NCBI RefSeq assembly: GCF_002950575.1
Contig: NZ_CP026923.1
Span: forward strand, 1,674,001-1,738,000
DNA length: 64,000 nucleotides
Reading direction: 5' to 3'
DNA from: Pontimonas salivibrio
Lineage (GTDB): Bacteria; Actinomycetota; Actinomycetes; Actinomycetales; Microbacteriaceae
A model generated the notes under the pieces. That model had not been told where the DNA came from. It did no database searches and was given only the letters and a program-made list of their open reading frames with translations. Numbering within the stretch: position 1 is the first letter of the stretch; each line of letters starts with the position of its first letter. Below, piece after piece: positions 1 through 9,211 of the stretch. The position numbers and the translations under genes are program-made.

Positions 1-558
1 TTTGATCGCTCGGAGCGTTGGCGTATTCGCGAACGCATCGAGAAACTTAACGCCCTCGGTTTCGACATCGAAGAGCTCAGTATGGCCTCCGACGAGTCCG
101 GTACGACCCTGTCCATTCAGCCCAAAGTGGTTGATTCCGGGCACCACCAACGACGCCTGATTCGTTTAACGGGTATCGATGCGGGAGAAAACCAGGCACG
201 GCAGTTACTCAACGACTTGGATTCGTATCGCGCGACGTTTTACCCCGACCAGGTCGTCGACGAAGAAATGGTCGCCCACGAATGGCTCACCCGCGTGTTT
301 GAACCCGTCGTCAGGGCCATACCCAGGGACTTGCGCACCAAACTGGAACCCGCCGAAGTGTTCTACCAGTTACTTCACCACCGGGCGAGACTTTCTAAAG
401 CCCAAGACCGCGATGTGTCCTTGGCGGAAGCACTCTCGGTGTATATCGATGAGGTGTTAAGCCACCGCCGCGATGAAGCCACCGTGATGGGACCCCCCAC
501 TGGGGCCATCACTCAACCCAACCCCACGGTGGAAATTAACTGGCGAGACGTCGTCTAA
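1..558 (+). CDS. DUF4032 domain-containing protein, C-terminal part
   Basis: The reading frame is open from base 1, so this is the 3' end of a gene starting outside the window; 185 residues are visible. The sequence around LTGIDAGENQARQLLNDL, followed by a basic and acidic helical stretch ending in NWRDVV, resembles the C-terminal part of actinobacterial DUF4032 proteins, which carry an N-terminal kinase-like fold. No catalytic motif lies in the visible part. The gene converges on rlmB with an 83-bp gap. Function is unknown; the family assignment is from recognition of the C-terminal sequence only. Confidence 0.7.
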   Translation, partial: FDRSERWRIRERIEKLNALGFDIEELSMASDESGTTLSIQPKVVDSGHHQRRLIRLTGIDAGENQARQLLNDLDSYRATFYPDQVVDEEMVAHEWLTRVFEPVVRAIPRDLRTKLEPAEVFYQLLHHRARLSKAQDRDVSLAEALSVYIDEVLSHRRDEATVMGPPTGAITQPNPTVEINWRDVV

Positions 559-641
559 GGCACAAAACTCACCAGTCACGGATCGGCAGTCGCTGATTGT
601 TAACCGCTGACACCCAGCTACTGGTTCCTAGCGACTGGCTC

Positions 642-1595
642 CTAGCGACTGGCCACTCTTTTTTGTCGGTCAATTTCGTACAGAGCAATACCCGCAGCGA
701 CGCTGGCGTTTAGCGATTCGGTTTTGGGGTCGAGGGGAATCGAGACCACCATGTCGCAGGTTTCACGAACCAACCGGGAAAGCCCCGCACCTTCAGCTCC
801 CACCACCAACACGATGGGCACATCGCCCAATTCGGCCTCCCCAATGGGAGTGGCATTGTCGCCGGCAAGGCCGACCACAAAGTAACCCCGCTCTTGGAGC
901 GCTTTCAGGGTGTGGGTGAGGTTGGAGGCCTGTGCCACAGGAGCATGGGTCAACTGTCCCGCCGAGGTTTTCCAGACCGCCGGGGTGACCCCCACGCTGC
1001 GACGTTTGGGAACAATTACTCCGGATCCACCAAAAGCAGCGGTGGAGCGGACAATGGCGCCCAAGTTTCTGGGGTCAGTCACCCCGTCGGCGGCCACAAG
1101 AAGCGCTTGGCTTCGCCCAGAGAGACGCTCAGCGACACGGTCTAAAGCACGCTCGGCAACGTCCATAGGTTCTTGGTAGCGATAGGCAGGAACGGTGAGG
1201 ATGATGCCTTGGTGGACGGCGTCAGCTCCGGCAAGCCGGTCCATTTCGGGTGTTGTGGCCTCAGAAATGGGAATGTTTTTCTTGGTCGCCATGTCGAGAA
1301 TTTCGGCGACTCTTTGGTCTCTTTGCAGTCGCTGACCCATGGTGATTTGGGTGGCGGGGACACCGGCACGTAGGGCTTCGACGACAGGGTTTTTCCCACA
1401 CACCACATCGGGGCCGACCGGGCCATCTTGGCGCACGGGACGCTTCTGGTTTCTGGTGGTGGGTCGGCCAGGTTTTTTCTTATCCCGATACCAGTGACGT
1501 TCTTCTGCTTTCGGGGTGGGGCCTTTACCTTCGAGGGCTTTTTTACCCCTACCGCCACTGCCGATACGTTTTCCTGCTGGTTTTTTAGCTACCAC
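642..1595 (-). CDS. rlmB: 23S rRNA (guanosine-2'-O)-methyltransferase RlmB
   Basis: SpoU/TrmH-family (SPOUT) methyltransferase expected to 2'-O-methylate a guanosine in 23S rRNA using S-adenosylmethionine. The 317-aa protein has a Lys/Gly-rich basic N-terminus (residues 1-60), a substrate-binding domain starting at VCGKNPVVEALRAG (65-78), and the knotted SPOUT domain with motif 1 DGVTDPRNLGAIVRSTAAFG (170-189), motif 2 VGAEGAGLS (265-273) and motif 3 SLNASVAAGIALYEI (294-308). It starts at GTG and overlaps the end of cysS by 11 bp, so the two are cotranscribed. The same cysS-rlmB pairing occurs in Mycobacterium. The specific guanosine is inferred from family membership. Confidence 0.93.
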   Translation of the reverse strand: MVAKKPAGKRIGSGGRGKKALEGKGPTPKAEERHWYRDKKKPGRPTTRNQKRPVRQDGPVGPDVVCGKNPVVEALRAGVPATQITMGQRLQRDQRVAEILDMATKKNIPISEATTPEMDRLAGADAVHQGIILTVPAYRYQEPMDVAERALDRVAERLSGRSQALLVAADGVTDPRNLGAIVRSTAAFGGSGVIVPKRRSVGVTPAVWKTSAGQLTHAPVAQASNLTHTLKALQERGYFVVGLAGDNATPIGEAELGDVPIVLVVGAEGAGLSRLVRETCDMVVSIPLDPKTESLNASVAAGIALYEIDRQKRVASR

Positions 1596-2988
1596 GAATA
1601 CTCCACTGCGGGCCGTCTGCTGTATCGGTCACATCGATGCCACCGGCCTGGAGGACATCGCGAATCTGATCGGCGAGGCCGAAATCTTTGGACTCTCGGG
1701 CACTCTTCCTGGCATCGAGTAGCGCCTGGACGAGTGTGTCTAGGTGTTCGCTGCCTGAATCAGCACTACCGGACTGGGCAGCCCACTGTGCGGAGTGGGG
1801 GTTCAGGCCTAGAACATCGAGCATGGCCACCACTTCGCTTCGGCACTGTGCGGCCAACGAGGTGTCACCGTCATCGACGGCGTGGTTTCCCCGGCGCACC
1901 GTTTCGTGTAGCACCCCTAATGCTTCGGGGATGCCCAAGTCATCATCCATGGCGTCACTAAACGCCTCCGGCAGTGGCTCGTGAGCTTCTGGCAGGTCGC
2001 GGGTTCGCTCCACGAAACCTTCAATACGGGAGAACGCTTTTTCTGCCTCTTCGAGGGCACCGTCGTGAAGGTCAATGTCGGATCGGTAGTGGGCAGCGCT
2101 CAACGCATAGCGGATCACAATAGGCCGGGCTTTTTCTAACCAGTCGCCGGCGAAAATGCTATTGCCCAACGATTTGGACATTTTTTGCCCATTGACCAAC
2201 ACCAAAGCGCTGTGCACCCAGTGGCGCGCGAAATCGTCACCCGCTGCTGCAGATTGGGCGAGTTCGTTTTCGTGGTGGGGGAAACGCAAATCAAGCCCGC
2301 CACCGTGAATATCAAACGTTGGACCCAGGTAACGAGCCGCCATGGCAGAGCATTCCAGGTGCCAACCGGGGCGACCACGACCCCACGGGGCAGGCCACGC
2401 GGCAGTCTCAGGCTCGTGTTCTTTGTGGCCTTTCCAGAGGGCGAAGTCATGCACGGAGCGCTTCGCACCGGTGCTGGCTTCGCCCGGTTCCATGTCTTCT
2501 GGTTTTTGCCGGGTGAGTTCGCCGTAGCGGGACCAACTGGCCACATCGAAATAGACATCACCGGAGCCGTCATCTGCGACGTAGGCGTGACCGCGGTCAA
2601 TGAGGCGCTCGATCAGTGACAACATCGCAGGGATATCGCCCGTAGCTCTCGGCTCACTGGCGGGGCGTCGAATACCAATGGCGTCGCTCGCTTTGTGAAA
2701 CTCCCGCTCCACACGCGAGGCAAGCTGCCACCACTGTTCGTTCGTGTCACGAGCTTTTTCCAAAATCTTGTCGTCAATGTCGGTGACGTTTCGCACCATA
2801 GTGACGTCTAAGCCCCGGTACTCCATCCACCGCCACCACAGGTCATACACCAGGGCACTTCGAAGGTGACCGATATGAGGCTCGGATTGCACTGTGGGCC
2901 CACAGACATACATCGACACCTGCCCAGGCGTCAGCGGCACGAAGTCGACAACGTCGCGCGCTAAAGAGTCATATAACCGGATGGGCAC
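1585..2988 (-). CDS. cysS: Cysteinyl-tRNA synthetase
   Basis: Class I aminoacyl-tRNA synthetase that charges tRNA-Cys; 467 aa, the usual length. The zinc-ligand Cys29 sits in YVCGPTVQ, the HIGH motif is HIGH at residues 38-41, further metal-site residues lie in HLECSAMA and PHHENELAQS, and the KMSKS loop is GQKMSKSLGN. Start is GTG. It lies between ispDF and rlmB in a minus-strand operon carD-ispDF-cysS-rlmB. A paralogous mycothiol ligase MshC shares the fold, but the length and the tRNA-binding C-terminal extension favour CysS. Confidence 0.95.
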   Translation of the reverse strand: MPIRLYDSLARDVVDFVPLTPGQVSMYVCGPTVQSEPHIGHLRSALVYDLWWRWMEYRGLDVTMVRNVTDIDDKILEKARDTNEQWWQLASRVEREFHKASDAIGIRRPASEPRATGDIPAMLSLIERLIDRGHAYVADDGSGDVYFDVASWSRYGELTRQKPEDMEPGEASTGAKRSVHDFALWKGHKEHEPETAAWPAPWGRGRPGWHLECSAMAARYLGPTFDIHGGGLDLRFPHHENELAQSAAAGDDFARHWVHSALVLVNGQKMSKSLGNSIFAGDWLEKARPIVIRYALSAAHYRSDIDLHDGALEEAEKAFSRIEGFVERTRDLPEAHEPLPEAFSDAMDDDLGIPEALGVLHETVRRGNHAVDDGDTSLAAQCRSEVVAMLDVLGLNPHSAQWAAQSGSADSGSEHLDTLVQALLDARKSARESKDFGLADQIRDVLQAGGIDVTDTADGPQWSIRGS

Positions 2989-3012
2989 GCCTTCATGGTA
3001 GCCGCCAGGTGG

Positions 3013-4200
3013 TTAGGCCAGTTCGTGTGGCACCACGAGTGCTGTGGCGATCGCTGCTGCGCCTTCACCACGCCCGGTAAGACCCAGGCCATCAGTGGTG
3101 GTCCCCGCCACGTGTACGGGTGCCCCGACGAGGACACTCAACGCCTCACACATTTCTTTTCGCACTGGCCCGATTTTTGGGTGGTTGGCAATGTATTGAA
3201 CCGACACCGACGTGGGGGTCACACCCGCATCTCGCAACAGGCCCAGTGCGTGTGTCAACAGCGCGGTACTGGCAACACCCTCATATTCGGGCCGGTTCAC
3301 CCCAAAATGCGTCCCTAAATCGCCCAGACTCGATGCGGCAAGGAGTGCGTCAGTAATCGCGTGAACAATCACGTCACCGTCGCTGTGTCCGGCAAGACCA
3401 GCAACACCGGGAAAATCCATTCCGCCAAGAACCAGCGGTTTGCTGGGGTCAAACTGGTGAACATCTACTCCGGTGCCGACCATGACGCCACCGCCTGGAG
3501 CCCGAACACCACCGACAACGCGCTCAAGGTTTCGCAGGTCTTCGGGGTAGGTCACCTTCACACTTTCGCGGTGACCAGCAACCGCCACGACGTCGTGGCC
3601 TGCCGCGCGCAACACGGCCGCATCGTCTGTGGCATCTCCCCCAAACTGTTCATAGGCCGCCTTCAGCGAAGCGGTGTGAAAACCTTGCGGTGTTTGAACA
3701 GCCCCCAGCTCTTCACGCGGATGCGCTGGTGCGGTGACCGAAGTGTCAGGGTCCACCGGAACAATCGTGTCCACCACGGGCAAAACGGGAATCACCCCCT
3801 GATGTCCGGCCTCAAGCGCATCAATGACCCGCTGGAAGACCTCTGTGGGAGTGAGCGCCCTGGCGGCATCATGAATGAGGACGTAGTCATTCCCGGCGTC
3901 TACAGCCGCGAGGCCGCGGCGCACACTCTCCGTCCGGGTCGCACCACCCGCAACCACCGTGAAAGACATATCGTGGGCAGAAACACCCTTAGTGAGAACA
4001 CTGTCTGCGAGGGTGTGGGCTGGAGTTAACCACCCCTCTGGTGCCACCACGACAACCTGGAGTGGCCGGTCAAGACCAAGCAGGGGTTGCAGGGAATTCT
4101 CGAGAAGGGTTTTCCCCGCGAGGGTCACAAACGCTTTCGGCGACGCCGAACCGAGCCTTTCGCCACTTCCCGCAGCGACCACAATCACCGAAAGGGTCAC
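3013..4200 (-). CDS. ispDF: Bifunctional IspD/IspF (MEP isoprenoid pathway)
   Basis: Fusion of 2-C-methyl-D-erythritol 4-phosphate cytidylyltransferase (IspD, about residues 1-230) and 2-C-methyl-D-erythritol 2,4-cyclodiphosphate synthase (IspF, about 240-395). The IspD nucleotide loop is VIVVAAGSGERLGSASPKAF. IspF shows the metal-binding GTGVDVHQF and GHSDGDVIVHAITDAL motifs. Together they catalyse two non-consecutive steps in isopentenyl diphosphate synthesis. The GTG at 4200 gives the usual IspD start (MTLSVIVVAAG); a TTG at 4212 is also open. Its start follows the carD stop by about 18 bp, so it is probably cotranscribed. In Mycobacterium ispD and ispF are adjacent separate genes at this locus; here they are fused. 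Confidence 0.92.
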   Translation of the reverse strand: MTLSVIVVAAGSGERLGSASPKAFVTLAGKTLLENSLQPLLGLDRPLQVVVVAPEGWLTPAHTLADSVLTKGVSAHDMSFTVVAGGATRTESVRRGLAAVDAGNDYVLIHDAARALTPTEVFQRVIDALEAGHQGVIPVLPVVDTIVPVDPDTSVTAPAHPREELGAVQTPQGFHTASLKAAYEQFGGDATDDAAVLRAAGHDVVAVAGHRESVKVTYPEDLRNLERVVGGVRAPGGGVMVGTGVDVHQFDPSKPLVLGGMDFPGVAGLAGHSDGDVIVHAITDALLAASSLGDLGTHFGVNRPEYEGVASTALLTHALGLLRDAGVTPTSVSVQYIANHPKIGPVRKEMCEALSVLVGAPVHVAGTTTDGLGLTGRGEGAAAIATALVVPHELA

Positions 4201-4218
4201 GGGGTGGCCCAACCTGGC

Positions 4219-4701
4219 TTAAGAGGCGAGGACCTCGTCGAGAGTCTGCGAGGCTTTTTCCTCGTCAGTTTTCTCGGCGAGTGCAAGTTCGGAAATCAGA
4301 ATCTGGCGCGCCTTCGCCAACATGCGCTTTTCTCCGGCAGAAAGACCGCGGTCTTGGTCACGGCGCCACAGGTCACGCACCACTTCAGACACCTTGATCA
4401 CGTCACCGGAGGCCAGCTTTTCGAGGTTGGCCTTGTAACGACGCGACCAGTTGGTGGGTTCTTCAGTGAAAGGCTGACGCAACACGTCGAACACCTGGTT
4501 CACACCTTCACGGCCGATTACGTCGCGCACACCGACCAGGTCAACGTTGTCTGCGGGGACCTCAATGGTCAGATCACCCTGTTTGACGTTCAGTTTGAGG
4601 TAGAGCTTCTTTTCGCCTCTGACGGTCCGTTGCTTCACCTCGGTGATGGTTGCCGCACCGTGGTGTGGGTAGACAACGGTCTCTCCAACTTCAAACTGCA
4701 T
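4219..4701 (-). CDS. carD: CarD-family RNA polymerase-binding transcription regulator
   Basis: Global regulator that binds the RNA polymerase beta subunit and stabilises the open promoter complex. The 160-aa protein has the N-terminal Tudor-like RNAP-interacting domain ([19 protein letters not shown] onward, residues 1-60) and a helical C-terminal DNA-contacting domain. Trp85 in [11 protein letters not shown] matches the tryptophan known to wedge into the melted promoter in mycobacterial CarD. First gene of the minus-strand unit with ispDF, cysS and rlmB; divergent from the LpqE-like gene. The start ATG is preceded by GAAAGGG. Confidence 0.94.
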   Translation of the reverse strand: MQFEVGETVVYPHHGAATITEVKQRTVRGEKKLYLKLNVKQGDLTIEVPADNVDLVGVRDVIGREGVNQVFDVLRQPFTEEPTNWSRRYKANLEKLASGDVIKVSEVVRDLWRRDQDRGLSAGEKRMLAKARQILISELALAEKTDEEKASQTLDEVLAS

Positions 4702-4727
4702 TTAGTAACGCCCTTTCAACAAATCCC

Positions 4728-4760
4728 CAGTTTATCACAGCACTACTGCTACGATTCCGC
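4728..4760 (-). promoter_or_regulatory. Possible carD promoter (extended -10)
   Basis: On the minus strand about 30 bp upstream of the carD start is TGTGATAAAC, close to an extended -10 element. No convincing -35 was recognised. Position and spacing are plausible but the call rests on one short motif. Confidence 0.25.
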
Positions 4761-4904
4761 TCGGTCACCCACGAGTTACGCTGTGCTCGTTCCAGTGGCT
4801 TCCGCAGATGCCCGCGCTGTCGGTTAGGCTAGAGGGGTCGGACCACCTCCCCGCGCCCGACAGAAACTCTGAGCGGGGTAGCACCCTGGAGGACAGCAAC
4901 CACC

Positions 4905-5375
4905 GTGCGCGCTCGCTTTGCACCAACACTTGTGGCGTCTGCTTTGACCGTAACCGCCCTTACCGGCTGTACGTTTACCGCCGAAATCGCGAACCTGCAG
5001 CCCTACGACCCCTCCGATGGGGTGGCGATCACGATGGATGACGTTGCGGTTCGAAACGCTTTGTTGATTACCGGTGACGGTGCAGAAGCAAACCTGGTGA
5101 TGACTGTGGTGAACACCACGGGAGAAAGTGTCGACCTCCGGGTTCAATACGGCCCAAGCGATGCACGCCAAACCGACATCATCGCGTTGCCGGCAGAACC
5201 TGAACTGTTCCAGGTGGGCAGCGACCCGGCTAACCAGTTAGTCATTTCCGATGACGGCATCATCGCCGGTTCGCTCTTTCCCGTTTACTTCCAACACGGC
5301 AATGCCCAAGGCGAAATCATCGAGGTTCCTGTCCTCGATGGAACCCTCGCAGAGTACGAACTCCTCGTTCCGTAA
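4905..5375 (+). CDS. LpqE-like secreted lipoprotein
   Basis: Predicted lipoprotein of 156 aa. A basic start (MRARFAP), a hydrophobic segment and the lipobox LTGC with Cys22 indicate signal peptidase II processing and membrane anchoring. The rest is a beta-rich domain with no recognised catalytic motif. It is divergent from carD, as lpqE is in Mycobacterium, and size and context agree with that family. Start is GTG with GGAGG about 11 bases upstream. Function is unknown; the LpqE label is by synteny and general similarity, not by a search. Confidence 0.72.
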   Translation: MRARFAPTLVASALTVTALTGCTFTAEIANLQPYDPSDGVAITMDDVAVRNALLITGDGAEANLVMTVVNTTGESVDLRVQYGPSDARQTDIIALPAEPELFQVGSDPANQLVISDDGIIAGSLFPVYFQHGNAQGEIIEVPVLDGTLAEYELLVP

Positions 5376-5467
5376 GTCTCCAGCTCGCACCTTCGGTAGT
5401 TCACCGGATGTGAACTATCAGCGGTGAACTAACGGATGTGAACTCGCGGGTGTAAGCGGTGTTCGAC

Positions 5468-6148
5468 CTACGCTTCGAAGCGGTAACCAAGCCCCCGCAC
5501 GGTGACAATCACTGTGGGTTGGGACGGTACGGCTTCGATTTTTGACCGCAGACGTTTGATGTGCACGTCGAGTGTTTTGGTGTCACCGAAATAGTCAGAA
5601 CCCCACACGCGGTCGATAATTTGACCCCTGGTCAGCACACGACCCGCATTGACCATGAGCAGCTCCAGCAGTTCAAACTCTTTGAGGGGAAGCGATACCG
5701 GTTCGCCCTTCAGGGTGACCTGGTGTTTTTCGGTGTCTAAGCGAATGCCGTGGTGCTCCAACACATGATTCGAGCCCGACTGGTCAACGTCTTGGCGGCG
5801 CATGACGGCGCGAATCCTGGCCAACAGTTCCCGACTGGAGTAGGGCTTGGTGATGTAATCATCAGCACCCAGTTCCAACCCCACCACGATGTCTACTTCC
5901 GAATCTTTCGCCGTCAACATAATGATGGGGACGCCCGAGCGGGCACGCACTTCCCGACACACTTCAGTGCCGGACATTCCGGGCAACATCAGGTCTAAGA
6001 GGATCAGGTCTGGGTTGTCACTTTGGGCTACCTTCACCGCTTCCAGGCCATCTTCAACACCAATCACGTCGTAGCCTTCACGGCGCAGCAAATATTCCAA
6101 CGGCTCCCGCAGTGACGCTTCGTCCTCAACAACCAAAATGGTGCTCAC
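5468..6148 (-). CDS. regX3: Response regulator RegX3 (phosphate starvation)
   Basis: OmpR/PhoB-type response regulator, 226 aa. The receiver domain (1-120) has acidic pocket residues VVEDE and the phospho-acceptor Asp52 in LILLDLMLPG; the winged-helix DNA-binding domain occupies about 130-226, with the recognition helix region TKTLDVHIKRLRSKIE. It follows senX3 with a 4-bp overlap (GTGA), so the kinase-regulator pair is translationally coupled. Divergent phoU supports a role in phosphate-responsive control, as for RegX3 in Mycobacterium. Confidence 0.9.
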   Translation of the reverse strand: MSTILVVEDEASLREPLEYLLRREGYDVIGVEDGLEAVKVAQSDNPDLILLDLMLPGMSGTEVCREVRARSGVPIIMLTAKDSEVDIVVGLELGADDYITKPYSSRELLARIRAVMRRQDVDQSGSNHVLEHHGIRLDTEKHQVTLKGEPVSLPLKEFELLELLMVNAGRVLTRGQIIDRVWGSDYFGDTKTLDVHIKRLRSKIEAVPSQPTVIVTVRGLGYRFEA

Positions 6149-7410
6149 GCGCTTTTCCTCTCACGCCCCTTGGTTTGGGTGTTCTGCTCAGTGGGTGTGG
6201 TGGCAACAAATTCAGAAGGCCTCGTGTTGACGGGTGCCGCTTTTTTGGGTTCCATCACGGTGGGACTCTCCCCGGCCGGTGCCTGATTGTGGGCGGGTTC
6301 GGTGGTGTTCAGTTTGATGGTGAACGTGGATCCGCGACCAGGGTGTGACCACACTCGCACTTCACCCCGGTGGTTTTGAACGACGTGTTTGACAATACTG
6401 AGGCCAAGCCCTGTCCCGCCGGTTTGGCGCGACCTCGCGGGGTCACCGCGGTAGAAGCGTTCAAACACGCGGTCTAATTCGTTGGCCAGAATTCCGACCC
6501 CCTGGTCTGTGACAGAGATTTCCACCCGCCCGTCTCGCACGACAACTCCGACACCCACGCGGGCGGGTGTCGTGGAGTAGGCAATGGCGTTTCGCACCAA
6601 GTTGTGCACTGCCGTCACCAGTGAGCCTCGATCGCCCACCACCCAGGCTTTCGATTTGGCGTTCACGACGAGTTCTATTTCTGCCGATTCGGCAAACACC
6701 CTGTTGGCGTCAACAGCAGCGTTGACCACGTCATCGATAGGGAGGGCTTCACCATTTGAGACACCCCCCAAGGATTGGAGCCTGGAGAGTTCAATAATGT
6801 CTCCGGTGAGCTCCGCTAACCGGTGTGCTTCTTTTTCCAAACTGGACGCAAACCGTCGCACCTGGTCGGGGTCATCGGCTGAGAAACTGAGCGCTTCAGC
6901 CAACAGTGAGACGGCCCCGATGGGGGTTTTGAGTTCGTGGGAAATATTGGCAATGAAATCTCGGCGAACATTGTCGATGCGGTAAATATCGGACCGGTCT
7001 TCAGCGACCAACAACACAAACCGCGAACCCAGTGGCGCAACACGCACCAACACTTTCAGTGGGGTGCCGTCTGAGTTGTTGAGTTCAAATTCTTCTTGGA
7101 GTGATGTGCCGGTCTTTCTGGAGCGTTTCACCAACTTGGTGACCGGGTCGATCGCTAGGCGGCGATCTTCCACGAAACCCAAATCGAGGGCAGCCCGGGA
7201 GGCGCGAATCACCCGGTTGTTTTCGTCGAGCACCAGACCGGTGGCGCCAATGACTTCCAGTGCCGTGTCGAGACCGTCTGGCACGACTTCTTTGTCAATA
7301 CCGCCTGGGCTCGACCACGGATGTCTAATCATCCAGACGACACCCACAATGAGTGCGCCTGCGACAAAACCGAGGAGGCCGCTGAAGGGCCAACTCATCC
7401 ACAGGTCCAT
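6145..7410 (-). CDS. senX3: Sensor histidine kinase SenX3
   Basis: Membrane histidine kinase partnering RegX3. From the ATG at 7410 the protein is 421 aa: one N-terminal hydrophobic segment, a PAS-like region, the HisKA dimerisation domain with NISHELKTPIGAVSLLAE (phospho-accepting His), and the ATPase domain with the N box NLVRNAIAY, G1 DQGVGI and G2 TGGTGLGLSIVKHV. The open frame extends to 7479, but the leading 23 residues are not membrane-like and the ATG at 7410 (or 7398) fits better. The C-terminal tail is Pro/Thr-rich. The divergent gene is phoU, the usual arrangement for phosphate sensing. Confidence 0.88.
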   Translation of the reverse strand: MDLWMSWPFSGLLGFVAGALIVGVVWMIRHPWSSPGGIDKEVVPDGLDTALEVIGATGLVLDENNRVIRASRAALDLGFVEDRRLAIDPVTKLVKRSRKTGTSLQEEFELNNSDGTPLKVLVRVAPLGSRFVLLVAEDRSDIYRIDNVRRDFIANISHELKTPIGAVSLLAEALSFSADDPDQVRRFASSLEKEAHRLAELTGDIIELSRLQSLGGVSNGEALPIDDVVNAAVDANRVFAESAEIELVVNAKSKAWVVGDRGSLVTAVHNLVRNAIAYSTTPARVGVGVVVRDGRVEISVTDQGVGILANELDRVFERFYRGDPARSRQTGGTGLGLSIVKHVVQNHRGEVRVWSHPGRGSTFTIKLNTTEPAHNQAPAGESPTVMEPKKAAPVNTRPSEFVATTPTEQNTQTKGRERKSA

Positions 7411-7562
7411 AACCAGAGGGTACGCGCCTGCTCCTAGTAGATGCGAGCTGGCGCGTCTAGAATGGCAACAAAAGTACAAGAGTTCATAAAGTTCTCACCG
7501 GTCGTTTACCCGCATTCGACAGGGTGTAGAACACATCACACGCCTTTGCAGCAGGGAGCGCC
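7411..7562. promoter_or_regulatory. Divergent senX3 / phoU intergenic region
   Basis: A 152-bp gap between divergent senX3-regX3 and phoU that must hold both promoters. AGGGAG lies upstream of the phoU ATG. No PHO-box-like direct repeat could be assigned by eye. Confidence 0.4.
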
Positions 7563-8219
7563 ATGCGCCAGCTATTCCAACAAGAGCTAGCCGACCTTAA
7601 AGATGACCTCGTCGACATCGCACAGAGTGTCGAAGGAGCGATGGACCGCGCGGTGCGCGCGTTCAACCAATCCGACGTGCAACTGGCGGAAGAAGTCATC
7701 GCACAGGACCACCTGATTGATGACGCCGTTCGGGAACTCGACGAACAGGCCATCGCGATTCTTGCCCGCCAGGCACCCGTCGCCGGTGACCTGCGCCAAG
7801 TGATTTCCACCCTACGTATTAGCGCGTCCCTTGAGCGCATGGGTGACCTTGCTTCCCACTTGGCTCAACTGGCCCGCTACCGTTTCCCCGAAAAGGTCGC
7901 CCCGAAAGGAATTCGCCCCACCTTCAAAGAAATGGGTGCCCTCGATTTGAAGATGGCCGGCCTCGTGGTGGGACTGCTGCAAGACCCCAACACAAAAACG
8001 GTGGACGAAATCCGCGACCTCGATGACTCGATCGATGCACTCCACCTGAGTGTTTTCGAAACGGTTCTCAGTGAAGAGTTCGGTTCAGGAACCGCCACCG
8101 TGGTCGATGCGACCCTGGCCTCTCGTTACCTGGAGCGCTTCGCCGACCACGGTGTCTCGATTTCCAAAAAGGTCCTCTACTTGCTGACCGGCGAGTGGGA
8201 TCCAGACAGCTCCGAGTAG
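7563..8219 (+). CDS. phoU: PhoU phosphate-signalling regulator
   Basis: 218-aa protein made of two PhoU three-helix repeats (about 10-100 and 115-205). The first repeat begins LADLKDDLVDIAQSVEGAMDRA and the second carries ARYLERFADHGVSISKKVLY, with the metal-binding type E-R-x-x-D pattern. PhoU proteins inhibit the Pho sensor kinase when phosphate is plentiful. Divergent from senX3-regX3, consistent with that role. The ATG start is preceded by AGGGAG at good spacing. No pst transport genes are in the window. Confidence 0.93.
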   Translation: MRQLFQQELADLKDDLVDIAQSVEGAMDRAVRAFNQSDVQLAEEVIAQDHLIDDAVRELDEQAIAILARQAPVAGDLRQVISTLRISASLERMGDLASHLAQLARYRFPEKVAPKGIRPTFKEMGALDLKMAGLVVGLLQDPNTKTVDEIRDLDDSIDALHLSVFETVLSEEFGSGTATVVDATLASRYLERFADHGVSISKKVLYLLTGEWDPDSSE

Positions 8220-8382
8220 TCCCTGTAGTCAGCTGACGTCGTGTGCACACTCCTCCGAGAGAGTGCATACGAGCGCAGTCTTTACAGCGATATGTGCAGC
8301 GACCTTGACAGCGCTACCGACTCGCTGCGGGTGCAGTGGTGTTGCGCCACCCAGCGCCTCATCAGGTCAGAAGAACTGGGGT

Positions 8383-9126
8383 TTATTTCTTTCCCTGTGC
8401 GGCGACGGCTTGAGCTCCGGCTTCGGCAGCAGCCGGGTCGAGGTAGCGGCCCTTGCCGGTAATGGTGCCATCCTCATTCACGTCATAGACCAGCGGAATA
8501 CCGGTGGGGATGTTTAGTTCAACGACTTCCTCATCGGTTAAACCTTCTAAATGCTTGACTAAGCCACGCAGGCTGTTCCCGTGGGCAACCACCAGCGTGG
8601 TCTTACCCACCAACACATCCGTTTGAATATCGGAGCGCCAATAGGGCAACATCCGATCAATGACCAATTTGAGCGATTCGGTTTTCGGAAGGTGTCCTTC
8701 GAGATCTGCGTAGCGGGGGTCACCGACCTGGGAAAACTCGTTGTCGTCATCGATGGGTGGTGGTGGGGTATCAAAGCTTCGACGCCAGGTCTGAAACTGT
8801 TCCTCACCAAACTCGGCCAGGGTTTGGGCTTTGTCTTTACCCTGCAGGGCTCCGTAGTGGCGTTCGTTCAGTCGCCAAGAGCGCTTGACGGGAATCCACA
8901 GCCGGTCGCATGACTCGAGTGCGAGGTGTGCGGTTTGGATTGCCCGAGAGAGCAGTGACGTGTGCAGCACATCGGGAAGTAACTCTGCTTCGCGCATCAA
9001 CTCACCCGCCCGTGCCGCTTCGGTCCGGCCCTGGTTAGTGAGGCGCACATCAACCCAACCGGTGAAGAGGTTTTTTTGATTCCAGTCAGATTGACCGTGT
9101 CGAAGAAGTATCAGGGTTCCAGGCAT
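8383..9126 (-). CDS. gpmA: 2,3-bisphosphoglycerate-dependent phosphoglycerate mutase
   Basis: Interconverts 3- and 2-phosphoglycerate in glycolysis. The 247-aa length is typical. The catalytic histidine lies in [12 protein letters not shown] (His10), with the second histidine in [17 protein letters not shown] and the acid in [17 protein letters not shown]. Stand-alone between phoU and the YgfZ gene, on the minus strand; a gpmA-phoU-senX3-regX3 neighbourhood is common in Actinobacteria. Cytoplasmic. Confidence 0.94.
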   Translation of the reverse strand: MPGTLILLRHGQSDWNQKNLFTGWVDVRLTNQGRTEAARAGELMREAELLPDVLHTSLLSRAIQTAHLALESCDRLWIPVKRSWRLNERHYGALQGKDKAQTLAEFGEEQFQTWRRSFDTPPPPIDDDNEFSQVGDPRYADLEGHLPKTESLKLVIDRMLPYWRSDIQTDVLVGKTTLVVAHGNSLRGLVKHLEGLTDEEVVELNIPTGIPLVYDVNEDGTITGKGRYLDPAAAEAGAQAVAAQGKK

Positions 9127-9211
9127 GCCCCCAGCTTAATCGGGGTAACGAACACACTTTCGCCCCACCAACTCCCGCCTGGAGGTCAGCCCCTAATGGT
9201 CGGGAGCGTGT

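Noticed and set aside
1428-1961. Long plus-strand open frame opposite rlmB and cysS
   Set aside because: It is antisense to two clearly conserved genes, with unlikely amino-acid content; a shadow frame caused by high GC.
4087-4827. 246-codon plus-strand frame opposite ispDF and carD
   Set aside because: Antisense shadow of conserved genes; no motif or ribosome-binding site.
6145-7479. Longer senX3 start at 7479
   Set aside because: The first 23 residues are not hydrophobic or family-like; ATG 7410 starts just before the membrane segment.
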